Positions 25,068 to 32,297 of a DNA stretch of 64,000 bases are shown here, one piece after another. Source of the stretch: an uncultured Clostridia bacterium (lineage in GTDB: Bacteria > Bacillota > Clostridia > Christensenellales > Borkfalkiaceae). Made by a program: the position numbers and the translations under genes. Position 1 is the stretch's first letter; each line of letters begins with the position of its first letter. The stretch is from contig CALVWI010000002.1 of NCBI GenBank assembly GCA_944367045.1, forward strand, positions 56,625 through 120,624. Reading direction: 5' to 3'. The notes beneath the pieces were generated by a model that worked only from the letters and a program-made list of their open reading frames with translations, was not told where the DNA came from and did not search any database.

Positions 25068-25130
25068 GTGCGGCCGTCTGCCGTTATTTCGTGCGGCCGT
25101 CTGCCGTTATTTCGTGCGGCCGTCTGCCGC
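25068..25130. repeat. 23-bp tandem repeat over the 3' end of the HAD gene
   Basis: The unit GTGCGGCCGTCTGCCGTTATTTC occurs at 25068-25090 and 25091-25113, with a 17-bp partial unit from 25114. The unit carries the last codons and stop of the HAD gene, so the stop context is duplicated downstream. Slippage product. Confidence 0.9.
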
Positions 25131-25775
25131 CAATGTTTCGATGATCTCCAGCGCCTCCTGCGGGGTGCCTGCGATGTAGTCCGCACCCGCTTCGATCAGT
25201 TCCTCGCGGCTGCCGAAGCCAAAGAGAACGCCCATCGAGGCGATCTTGTTCTCCTTCGCGCCCAAAATGTCGTGCTTTCTGTCGCCCGCCATGAGCGCGG
25301 TCTCGGGCGGGAGATTGCCCTCTTTCAGGGCGTAGGCGATGACCTCCCCCTTCTCGGTGCGGGTCTCGTCGAGGCTCGCCCCATATACGCGGGTGATGAA
25401 TTTATCGAGCGCGAAATGCGAGATGATGCGCTCCGCAAAGAGTTCGGGCTTGGAGGTCGCAACGAAGAGCCGCAGGCCGCGGTCTTTGAGGGTCTTCAGA
25501 AGCTCCGGAATGCCCTCGATGACGGCGTTCTCGAAGATGCCGCGCTCCGAATAGTACTCGCGGTAAAAGCCGACGGCGCGGCGGGCGTCCTCGGGAGGCA
25601 TGCCGTAAAAATCGCGGAAGGACGCGATGAGGGGCGGGCCGATGAACGCTGCAAGTTTCCCGCGGTCTTGCTCCTCGATGCCCATCTTTTTGAGGGCATA
25701 GAGGACGGAATTGGTGATGCCTTCGAAGGGGTCCGTGAGCGTCCCGTCGAGGTCAAAGAGTATATTTTCGATCAT
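25107..25775 (-). CDS. HAD-family phosphatase (phosphoglycolate phosphatase/PpaX-like)
   Basis: 222 residues from the ATG at 25775, chosen by the family's start MIENILFDLDGT. Nucleophile D8 and D10 in DLDGTLTD, motif II in FVATSKP, motif III K in the KGEVIAYAL region and motif IV GDRKHDILGA. The helical cap is between residues about 16 and 80. Upstream in-frame ATGs exist (25808, 25853). The first lies 10 nt after the predicted transcription start, so the true start needs evidence. Its last codons lie in a 23-bp tandem repeat. Confidence 0.87.
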   Translation of the reverse strand: MIENILFDLDGTLTDPFEGITNSVLYALKKMGIEEQDRGKLAAFIGPPLIASFRDFYGMPPEDARRAVGFYREYYSERGIFENAVIEGIPELLKTLKDRGLRLFVATSKPELFAERIISHFALDKFITRVYGASLDETRTEKGEVIAYALKEGNLPPETALMAGDRKHDILGAKENKIASMGVLFGFGSREELIEAGADYIAGTPQEALEIIETLAADGRTK

Positions 25776-25824
25776 GGGGGTTATAGTTTTGAAGTGAGTT
25801 TGAGGCATGACGCCGTACTTCTTT

Positions 25825-25853
25825 ATATTAACGCAAATATCTGTTTCTGTCAA
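25825..25853 (-). promoter_or_regulatory. Promoter of the HAD gene
   Basis: Minus strand TTGACA (25848-25853), 17 bp, TAATAT (25825-25830). It lies within 20 bp of the AIPR gene's stop. Confidence 0.7.
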
Positions 25854-25869
25854 GGGGAAGACATATGAT

Positions 25870-27708
25870 TCAATTCAACCTCTCAAAAATGGCCTTAATA
25901 TTTGAAGACAACGAATCCCAATCAAAATTGAGAATCAGATAATAATTTCTATCGACTTTTAGGAAATTGGACTCATTGAGTGAACTATCAGATTCTTTCT
26001 TAGCCCTATAATACCTCCTACCCGACTTGATAATCATATCAAAGAGCTTATATAGAACCTCTTCTAAATTATCCTTATTATCAAAGACTTTAGACGGGAA
26101 CAAATTCCCTATCCCATCGACCTTTTTAAAGATGTCGTAATAGTATTCATCATAAGCTTTCTCTAAATCTACTTTTTCAAAGAAAATCTTAAGATCTTCT
26201 TTTGTGATGTTGTTCTTGACCCATCTGGCAGCGAAAGCTACAAATGCGATGCAAATCGTCCTTGCATTATGGGCAAGAGGAATTAACTCAGCCGCGTACG
26301 GGGAATCAGCATTGTCTTTATCAAACTTTGAAACGAAACACTTTCTGTAATAATAATCAACATATAGCAATTCCTTTACAATTCGACTAACCTTTGTCTG
26401 ATTTTCGATGAAAATCGGATTATAATATTTTTCTGAATAGAGCATTGATGGATTTGATCTGCTTTTCCCAGGTAGCTGAAAAATTCCTGCCAAGCATAGT
26501 TTCCCGACTTCAACAAGATCAGTGTTTAAATACTCCTCCCTATACCTCTTCGGAATTTCCTCACCGCGTTTTGTTTGATAAAAAATGCCTTCGCCGCGCA
26601 ATTCATTACCAAATCTGACCTGTTCCGGAGCATTCGCTTTTAAGTCATTTTGCTTAATGGCTTTCTGCGAGTTCGTAGCTTTTGCAATTTCTAAGCTAAA
26701 TTCATTCTTATCGTCTTCCGTCTCTCCCTGTGTACATATAATTTTACACGGAAGATAAAAATCATGTTCTCTATTGATGTCTTTGCTCTTGTGCAGCAAA
26801 GTCGTTGTCTGCCCACCGTTTACGATAGAAAAGTTTTGCAACTTTACTTCTTTTCCGCTAACCCAAAAGTCATCACAAATAATTGTCAGCCCATTATTTT
26901 TATACCAGAAAGATTCGGGGCTATTACGAATTGTATCATTGATTGAAGCATCAATGTCTCGTTTTTTTATAAAATACCTGAGATTTCTGGAAAGCAAATT
27001 TGTACTATGCTGAGCATAAAGTTCCTTAATAGAAAAAGCGGAGACGTTTACAATAATGGCACCGTCGCCATATTCAAGAACATTGTTTGCCTTATCGACA
27101 ACAATTTTTCCACTCTCAACCGATGGCCTACGCGATTCTGATTCCTTAATTTCATCAACCACATCATCAGAAAAATATAATTGAATCTCGTAATGCGCAG
27201 GATCTAAGCCATGCTCACGTAAAAGCTTTTGAATGCGATCTTCACGGATACCACTTTTAGGCGCGCTTGTAAAAAACACAAAACAAACTTTAGACTCCTC
27301 CCCCACTTCTGCGTTCAATGACAAAAACGTACGTTGAACCTTTAAATTGACAGATTCATATTCTCCCCTCTGCATACTTTTATAAAATAAGATCATCTTC
27401 GCAACAGCGTCGCGAACAGCATCACACGTGATTGTCTGATAAAACTTTGATTGGCAAATCATTAAATTGCTTGTCTCGGAATTCGGATCCGTCAGCAATG
27501 CATCCACCCCGCCATCTTTCACGGAGTCAACAAGAAAATCTTCTATTTTCAGTTCTGTAAACAATAAAGACGGATTTTTATAAAAAACCGACTTTACGCA
27601 AAGAGCCGTGAAAACCCGCTCATCAGGTTCGTTTCTTAAAGAAGGATAGAGCTCTTTCATCGAGTTGATTATGCCACAAATTGTTTCATAAGAATTAGCT
27701 TTTGTCAT
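25870..27708 (-). CDS. AIPR-family abortive-infection/phage-resistance protein
   Basis: 612 residues from the ATG at 27708 (AAGAGGT RBS; a farther upstream ATG at 27756 lacks one). The AIPR core is marked by FWYKNNGLTIIC (268-278) and IVNGGQTTT (295-303), the hallmark pair of this family. The N-terminal part carries DGGVDA (65-70) and CQSK (85-88), a D-x17-Q-x-K arrangement like a PD-(D/E)xK nuclease core. The known family role is phage defence by abortive infection, sometimes within restriction-like systems. The gene is strikingly AT-rich with A/T-ending codons, unlike every neighbour, and lies downstream of tRNA-Ala. It is therefore probably horizontally acquired. No methylase or second component is adjacent, so it may act alone. 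Confidence 0.85.
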   Translation of the reverse strand: MTKANSYETICGIINSMKELYPSLRNEPDERVFTALCVKSVFYKNPSLLFTELKIEDFLVDSVKDGGVDALLTDPNSETSNLMICQSKFYQTITCDAVRDAVAKMILFYKSMQRGEYESVNLKVQRTFLSLNAEVGEESKVCFVFFTSAPKSGIREDRIQKLLREHGLDPAHYEIQLYFSDDVVDEIKESESRRPSVESGKIVVDKANNVLEYGDGAIIVNVSAFSIKELYAQHSTNLLSRNLRYFIKKRDIDASINDTIRNSPESFWYKNNGLTIICDDFWVSGKEVKLQNFSIVNGGQTTTLLHKSKDINREHDFYLPCKIICTQGETEDDKNEFSLEIAKATNSQKAIKQNDLKANAPEQVRFGNELRGEGIFYQTKRGEEIPKRYREEYLNTDLVEVGKLCLAGIFQLPGKSRSNPSMLYSEKYYNPIFIENQTKVSRIVKELLYVDYYYRKCFVSKFDKDNADSPYAAELIPLAHNARTICIAFVAFAARWVKNNITKEDLKIFFEKVDLEKAYDEYYYDIFKKVDGIGNLFPSKVFDNKDNLEEVLYKLFDMIIKSGRRYYRAKKESDSSLNESNFLKVDRNYYLILNFDWDSLSSNIKAIFERLN

Positions 27709-27830
27709 AATTTTACCTCTTTTGACAATTATACCAAATTTAAATAAAAAGATCAAGAGAATAAAATGACTCTACCGCAAAACATAGGATGATAGAACGA
27801 TCTGCGCCTTCTCCTCTCGAGCGGCCGCGC

Positions 27831-27883
27831 CCTCACGCGAACCCGAGGGGTTCGGAATGAGCCCCTTAGCCCACAAAAAGGCG
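27831..27883 (+). repeat. 53-bp perfect direct repeat, copy 1
   Basis: Identical to 27943-27995 (period 112 bp). It includes the palindrome CGAACCCGAGGGGTTCG and a segment (GGGGTTCGGAAT then CCCCTTAGC) resembling the 3' end of the adjacent tRNA-Ala read in the opposite orientation. Confidence 0.9.
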
Positions 27884-27942
27884 AGCGGGTATCCAGCTGA
27901 CACCCCGGAGGGGTCCCCTCGGCTGAGTTTCGGCGCAAAGCG

Positions 27943-27995
27943 CCTCACGCGAACCCGAGGGGTTCGGAATGAGCCCCTTAGCCCACAAAAAGGCG
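27943..27995 (+). repeat. 53-bp perfect direct repeat, copy 2
   Basis: Second copy, whose last bases form the first arm of the tRNA-Ala terminator hairpin. Confidence 0.9.
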
Positions 27996-28027
27996 CCGCC
28001 GCGGCAAAAGCCGCGGCGGCGCCTTTT
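27988..28027 (-). terminator. Terminator of tRNA-Ala
   Basis: A perfect 18-bp GC stem (27988-28005 with 28010-28027) with an A4 loop on the plus strand, ending in T5 on the minus strand. Confidence 0.9.
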
Positions 28028-28028
28028 C

Positions 28029-28104
28029 TGGTGGAGCTAAGGGGATTCGAACCCCTGACCTTTTGAATGCCATTCAAACGCGCTACCAACTGCGCTATAA
28101 CCCC
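28029..28104 (-). tRNA. tRNA-Ala(GGC)
   Basis: A 76-nt tRNA with encoded CCA. Acceptor GGGGTTA/TAGCTCC contains the G3:U70 pair that identifies alanine tRNA. Anticodon arm TTTGA-ATGGCAT-TCAAA gives GGC (reads GCC). T-arm GGGGTTCGAATCCCC. Confidence 0.95.
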
Positions 28105-28116
28105 ATTGGTAGTTAT

Positions 28117-28146
28117 ATTATACCCGAAAGTACACGCAGATGGCAA
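28117..28146 (-). promoter_or_regulatory. Promoter of tRNA-Ala
   Basis: Minus strand TTGCCA (28141-28146), 18 bp, TATAAT (28117-28122), 12 bp before the tRNA. Confidence 0.7.
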
Positions 28147-28230
28147 GCAATTTTTGTTCCTTCTTCCGAGAAAATTCCCGCTTTCGCGCGAGAAATTTAT
28201 CGCTCGCGCGAAATCGCAGGGAAAATTTCC

Positions 28231-29580
28231 TCAGAGTTCCTCCCCGTTCGTTTTGATGACGTTTGCATAGTAACCGAACGAACGCTTGGGGATGAGGGCG
28301 AGCGAGTCCTTCTCCACCGCGGCGAGGCCGTAGTGATAGCGGTAGCCCGCGCTCCACTCCCAGTTGTCCATGACGGACCAATAGCAATACCCCTTGATGG
28401 GATACCCCTCTTCGACGAGCGCTTTGACGCGCGTGAGCATCTCACGGATGTATTTGATGCGCTCCTCATCGTCGATGACGCCGTCTTCACCCGCCCTTTC
28501 CGTCTCGGCCGAATAGCCGTTCTCGGTGATGATGACGGGCAGGTGCATGTCGTACTGCGTCTGCAAAACGTTCATGACGTCGCGGAGGGCGTCGTAGAAG
28601 ACGATGCCCTGCACGGAGGGGTCGGACTGCTGGAAGTTGCCGCCGTTCTTGCCGTCGAGGCGCACCTCCCCTTCCGCACGGTCGTAGATGGCGTTGTAGA
28701 AGTTGAGGCCGAAGAAGTCGAGCGGCTCCTTGATCGTATCGAAGTCCCCTTCCTCGACGGGCGGCATGAGGCCGTTTTGTTCAAGGTACTCCGTGCACAG
28801 CTTGGAATATCCCCCCACGAAGATGGGATGCAGGAACATGCCGTAGCCCGCCGTCTGATTGTTGAAATCGGCAAGCGCCGCATCGTCCGCGTTGTCCGCC
28901 CTCAGGGGGTAGTGATGCCAGACATCGACGACGATGCCCACCTTGGCGCGGGGGAAGTGATAGCTTCTGAAGAGCTTGACTGCCTCGCCGTGGCAGAGCA
29001 GGAGGTGATGAATGGCGCGGCGGGCGTAGCGCTCGTTTTTAAGGCCGGGCGCGAAGAAGCCGAGCGCATAGCCGACGTAGACCGCGATGGGCTCGTTGAA
29101 GGTCGCCCAATAGGCGACGTCGTCGCCGAACGCGTCGAAGAGCACCTTCGCGTAGCGCAAAAACCACTGCACGCACTCGCGGTTGCCGAAGCCGCCCATC
29201 AGCTGGAGCGCATAGGGAAGATCCCAGTGGTAGATGGTCGCAACGGGCGCGATGCCGTTCTCCTTGAGAAGGTCGAGAAGTTTCCTGTAGTAGGCAAGGC
29301 CCTTCTCGTTGACTTCGCCGATGCCGTCGGGCAAGATGCGGCTCCACGAGAAGGAGAAGCGGTAGCACTTGACGCCCAGTTTCTTTAAGAGGGCGACGTG
29401 CTCCTCGAGGCGGTGATATTCATCGCAGGTAACTTCTGGCGTTGAGCCGTCATACACCATACCGGGGATACAGGCGTACACGTCCCAGATGGAGAGACCC
29501 TTGCCGTCCTCGCGCGCCGCGCCTTCGACTTGGGCAGCAGACGTCGAGACGCCCCATAAAAAGTCCTTTGGAAAGCTCAT
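28231..29580 (-). CDS. GH1 beta-glycosidase, second tandem copy
   Basis: 449 residues, cytoplasmic. The opening KDFLWGVSTSAAQVEGA is the GH1 signature. Acid/base E163 in FNEP, nucleophile E353 in ITENG, and YHWDLP plus WSVMDNWEW substrate-site motifs. Without a lysine-rich phosphate site it reads as a beta-glucosidase/galactosidase rather than a clear 6-phospho enzyme. The start overlaps the previous GH1 stop (ATGA). The two GH1 proteins share their ends (VIKTNGEEL at both C-termini), so they arose by tandem duplication and may split aglycone specificity. Last gene of the glycoside operon. Confidence 0.93.
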   Translation of the reverse strand: MSFPKDFLWGVSTSAAQVEGAAREDGKGLSIWDVYACIPGMVYDGSTPEVTCDEYHRLEEHVALLKKLGVKCYRFSFSWSRILPDGIGEVNEKGLAYYRKLLDLLKENGIAPVATIYHWDLPYALQLMGGFGNRECVQWFLRYAKVLFDAFGDDVAYWATFNEPIAVYVGYALGFFAPGLKNERYARRAIHHLLLCHGEAVKLFRSYHFPRAKVGIVVDVWHHYPLRADNADDAALADFNNQTAGYGMFLHPIFVGGYSKLCTEYLEQNGLMPPVEEGDFDTIKEPLDFFGLNFYNAIYDRAEGEVRLDGKNGGNFQQSDPSVQGIVFYDALRDVMNVLQTQYDMHLPVIITENGYSAETERAGEDGVIDDEERIKYIREMLTRVKALVEEGYPIKGYCYWSVMDNWEWSAGYRYHYGLAAVEKDSLALIPKRSFGYYANVIKTNGEEL

Positions 29581-30884
29581 AATTCCTCCCCGTTCGTCTT
29601 GATGACGTCCGCATAGAAGTAAGCGGAATCCTTCCAGATGCGCTCGCAGGTGGTATAGTTGACGAACCACAGCCCGAAGCGGGTGTCGTAGCCGTCGCAC
29701 CACTCCATGTTGTCCATGAGCGACCAGTGGCAATAGCCGAGGACGGGCACTTCGTCCGCCGCGCGCTTTAACTCATGCAGATACTTCTTCAAAAAGTCGA
29801 TGTGCTGCGGGTCGTGCACCTTGCCGTCCGACATCAAAAAGTCGATGCCCGCAAAGCCGTTCTCCGTGATGAGAATGGGAAGGTTGTAGCGGCGATAGAG
29901 GAACTTGGGGCCCCAGTAGAGGGCTTCAGGCTCGATGGGCCAGCCGCAGGCATTGCGGGGATAGCCGCGGTCCTTCTCGGGGTCGAGGGGCGTGAACCGG
30001 TCGCCCGAATAGATGTTGACGCCGAAGAAGTCGAGCGGCTGCGAGATGAGCGCGCGCTCCTCCTCGGTGACCTTCCCGAACGTCTTTTCGTCCACGTCGC
30101 CGAAGACGATGGCATCCGCCCAGTGATACTCGCCCGCATGGGGAAGGCCCTCGGCGCTCTCGTTTGAGAACGTCTTGTTGTAGGAAGGCTCCTCTTCCTC
30201 CTTCAAAGCGGGGAGGACGGGCGAGCACGTCGTCGCAAGGCCGACAAGGGGCGGAAGTGCGGCGCGCTCGCGGATGACCTCCACCGCCCTGCCGTGCGAG
30301 AGCAGGATGTTCTTCATCACCTTTTGAAGGGGCGCGCCCGAAAGGCGCATGAAGGGCGGGTGGACTGCGACCTGCCACGAGACGGGCCCGAAACAGACGG
30401 GCTCGTTGATGGTCAGCCAATAGCGCACCTTATCGGAGAGGGCGTCGACGACGACCTCCACATAGTGCGCAAACCAATCGGCGATGTCGTCGTTGAGCCA
30501 GCCGCCGTGCTCGTACGCCCACATGGGGAGATCCCAGTGGAAGAGCGTGACGAGGGGCTCGATGCCCGCCGCTTCGAGTTCATCGACGAGGGAGCGGTAG
30601 AAGTCGAGGCCCTTTTGGTTGACGGTGCCCTCGACGTCGGAGATGACGCGCGGCCAAGCGACGGAGAAGCGGTAGCACTTGAGCCCCATCTTCTTCATCG
30701 CGGCAACGTCCTCCTTCATGCGGTGGTAGTGGTCGCAGGCATAGGTGCCCGTCTCATTGTGGCGGACGTGCCCCTGCGTCATGGCGTCCCAGGTGCTGGG
30801 CACGCGGCCGTCCTCGAAGGCAGCGCCCTCGATCTGATAGGCGGCCGTTGCGGCGCCCCATAAAAAGTCTTTCGAAAATCCCAT
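29577..30884 (-). CDS. GH1 beta-glycosidase, first tandem copy
   Basis: 435 residues, cytoplasmic. N-terminal KDFLWGAATAAYQIEGA, acid/base E161 in INEP, nucleophile E341 in ITENG, FHWDLP, and SLMDNMEW near the C-terminus. Same operon as the rhamnosidase and the SDR upstream; the likely job is removal of beta-linked glucose after rhamnose has been cut. Alternative substrates include beta-galactosides or fucosides. RBS CAGGAAC is moderate; 15 bp after the SDR stop. Confidence 0.93.
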   Translation of the reverse strand: MGFSKDFLWGAATAAYQIEGAAFEDGRVPSTWDAMTQGHVRHNETGTYACDHYHRMKEDVAAMKKMGLKCYRFSVAWPRVISDVEGTVNQKGLDFYRSLVDELEAAGIEPLVTLFHWDLPMWAYEHGGWLNDDIADWFAHYVEVVVDALSDKVRYWLTINEPVCFGPVSWQVAVHPPFMRLSGAPLQKVMKNILLSHGRAVEVIRERAALPPLVGLATTCSPVLPALKEEEEPSYNKTFSNESAEGLPHAGEYHWADAIVFGDVDEKTFGKVTEEERALISQPLDFFGVNIYSGDRFTPLDPEKDRGYPRNACGWPIEPEALYWGPKFLYRRYNLPILITENGFAGIDFLMSDGKVHDPQHIDFLKKYLHELKRAADEVPVLGYCHWSLMDNMEWCDGYDTRFGLWFVNYTTCERIWKDSAYFYADVIKTNGEEL

Positions 30885-30899
30885 AAGTCTGTTCCTGCT

Positions 30900-31871
30900 T
30901 TAATATTGATCCTTGAGTGCGGCGAAGGTGTAGTCCTTCATGAGGTCTTTGACTGCGTTTTCAAGCTCCTCCTGCGTCCAGAGGCCGTCGTCCTTTTGGA
31001 TGCGGCTTAAAATGAGGGGATCGGAGTAGAGCTCGACTTTGCCCGAGGCCTTGACGGAGAACACCGCGCCCGAGATGTGCTTGCCCTGCTCCGTGCAGAG
31101 GTACGCGAGGAAGGGCCCGAGGTTGTAGGCGTCGCCGTGGTCCTTGTCCACTTCGGCGCGGAGGGAAGGGTCCATCTCCGCCTTGCCGATGGCAGACTGG
31201 AGCGTGCGCAGCACCTCGGAAAAGCCTGCGACGTGCCCCGGCGAGGCCGCCTGCGGGCAGTAGACGTTGCAGTTGATGTGATGGCGGTAAAGCTCGGCGG
31301 CAGTCGCCTTGGTGAGGCCGACGATGCCCGCATTTGCGGCGCTGTATGCCGCCATGTCCCCCACGCCCGTCCATGCGTCCGAGGCGCAGTTGAGAACGCT
31401 CCCGCCGCCCTGTTCGACCATGAGCGGCACGGCGTGCTTCATGCAGTTGAACGCGCCCTTCATCTTGACGACGGTCTCCTTGTCCCAGTCCTCTTCGGTG
31501 ATGTTTAAAAGAGATCCCGCCCGCGTGACGGCGGCGTTGTTGATGAGGATGTCCACTCTTCCGAACGTCTTCTTCGCAAAGGCGATGAGTTCGCCCGCTT
31601 CCTTGTAGCTCGAGATGTCACAGAAGAAGGGCTGCGCCTCGCCGCCCGCCTCGCGGATCTCCTCGGCGACCGTCGCCGCGTCCCCGCGGAGCGCGAGCCA
31701 TGCCTTTCTCTCCTCGGGGGAAAGGTCCTGCGGCACGTCTGAGGGCTTCATGGGACGGCGGTTGTTGGTGACGACCTTCGCCCCCGCCGCCGCGAAATAG
31801 CGTGCGATGCCGCGTCCGACGCCCTGACCTGAGCCCGTGACGACGGCAACTTTTCCTGCAAGTTCCTTCAT
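30900..31871 (-). CDS. Short-chain dehydrogenase with altered active-site lysine
   Basis: 323 residues, somewhat long for a classical SDR. Cofactor motif TGSGQGVG (12-19), NNAA (111-114), catalytic S164 and Y176 are present. The YxxxK lysine is replaced by N180 (YSAAN). A 50-residue C-terminal extension follows (DPLILSRIQKDDGLWTQEEL), as in some steroid- or multifunctional-type SDRs. Loss of the lysine normally weakens NAD(P)-dependent chemistry, so activity is uncertain. It sits between the cupin (12 bp upstream) and the GH1 pair, so it may modify an aglycone or released sugar. Confidence 0.85.
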   Translation of the reverse strand: MKELAGKVAVVTGSGQGVGRGIARYFAAAGAKVVTNNRRPMKPSDVPQDLSPEERKAWLALRGDAATVAEEIREAGGEAQPFFCDISSYKEAGELIAFAKKTFGRVDILINNAAVTRAGSLLNITEEDWDKETVVKMKGAFNCMKHAVPLMVEQGGGSVLNCASDAWTGVGDMAAYSAANAGIVGLTKATAAELYRHHINCNVYCPQAASPGHVAGFSEVLRTLQSAIGKAEMDPSLRAEVDKDHGDAYNLGPFLAYLCTEQGKHISGAVFSVKASGKVELYSDPLILSRIQKDDGLWTQEELENAVKDLMKDYTFAALKDQY

Positions 31872-31883
31872 AGTCCCCTCCTT

Positions 31884-32297
31884 TTAAGGTAATTTTTCAT
31901 ATTCTTCGTCCGAGACGGGATCGCAGCCCTCGGAGAGGCCCTCCTGCGGGTTGGTGATGATCCCGATGTGTGCAAAGTAGCTGTCCTTGGCGGCGCCGTG
32001 CCAGTGCCTGACGCCGGGCGGGACGATGACCGAGTCCCCCGCGTGCAGCTCGCGCGCAGGTTTTCCCTCCTCCTGATACCAGCCTCTGCCGCCCGTCACG
32101 AGCAGTACCTGCCCGCCCGGGTGGGTGTGCCAGCAGTTGCGGCTCCCGGGGGAGTAGGTCACATACCCGACGGGGCAGTTGTATTCGGAGATGAAGGGCG
32201 TGAACATGTGGTTCCACACCTTTCCGCCCGAAAAGCCGTGCGGGGAGGCGTCGGACGCGCACTCGCCGCGTGAAAAGAGATCGTAAAACGCTTCCAT
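31884..32297 (-). CDS. Small cupin-domain protein
   Basis: 137 residues from the ATG at 32297, which overlaps the rhamnosidase stop (TGATG). Single cupin: motif 1 NCWHTHPGGQVLLVTGGRGW supplies two His ligands, with motif 2 around PPGVRHWHGA. Similar small cupins are often annotated as carboxymuconolactone-decarboxylase-associated or quercetin-dioxygenase-like. In this operon an action on a phenolic aglycone or a released sugar is plausible, but the substrate is unproven. Confidence 0.85.
   Translation of the reverse strand: MEAFYDLFSRGECASDASPHGFSGGKVWNHMFTPFISEYNCPVGYVTYSPGSRNCWHTHPGGQVLLVTGGRGWYQEEGKPARELHAGDSVIVPPGVRHWHGAAKDSYFAHIGIITNPQEGLSEGCDPVSDEEYEKLP

Larger units (their letters stand above)
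27709..28028. other. Gene-free repeat region between the AIPR gene and tRNA-Ala
   Basis: It contains two copies of a 53-bp repeat (27831-27883 and 27943-27995), the tRNA-Ala terminator and an AT-rich promoter-like zone next to the AIPR start. No credible gene; open frames here translate tRNA-like repeat sequence. Confidence 0.75.

Noticed and set aside
25068-25130. Minisatellite regulatory iterons or CRISPR-like array
   Set aside because: Contiguous units with no spacers, derived from the coding end of the HAD gene. Best explained by slippage.
24186-25868. 560-codon plus-strand frame across the Gfo/Idh and HAD genes
   Set aside because: It spans two well-supported minus-strand genes and the 23-bp repeat, and it has low-complexity antisense composition.
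27831-27995. CRISPR array
   Set aside because: Only two 53-bp repeats with a single 59-bp gap and no cas genes. The repeats resemble the tRNA end, not CRISPR repeats.
27753-28146. Open frames of 61-124 codons on the minus strand and 69 on the plus strand
   Set aside because: They run through tRNA-Ala, the 53-bp repeats and the terminator. No Shine-Dalgarno or plausible protein.
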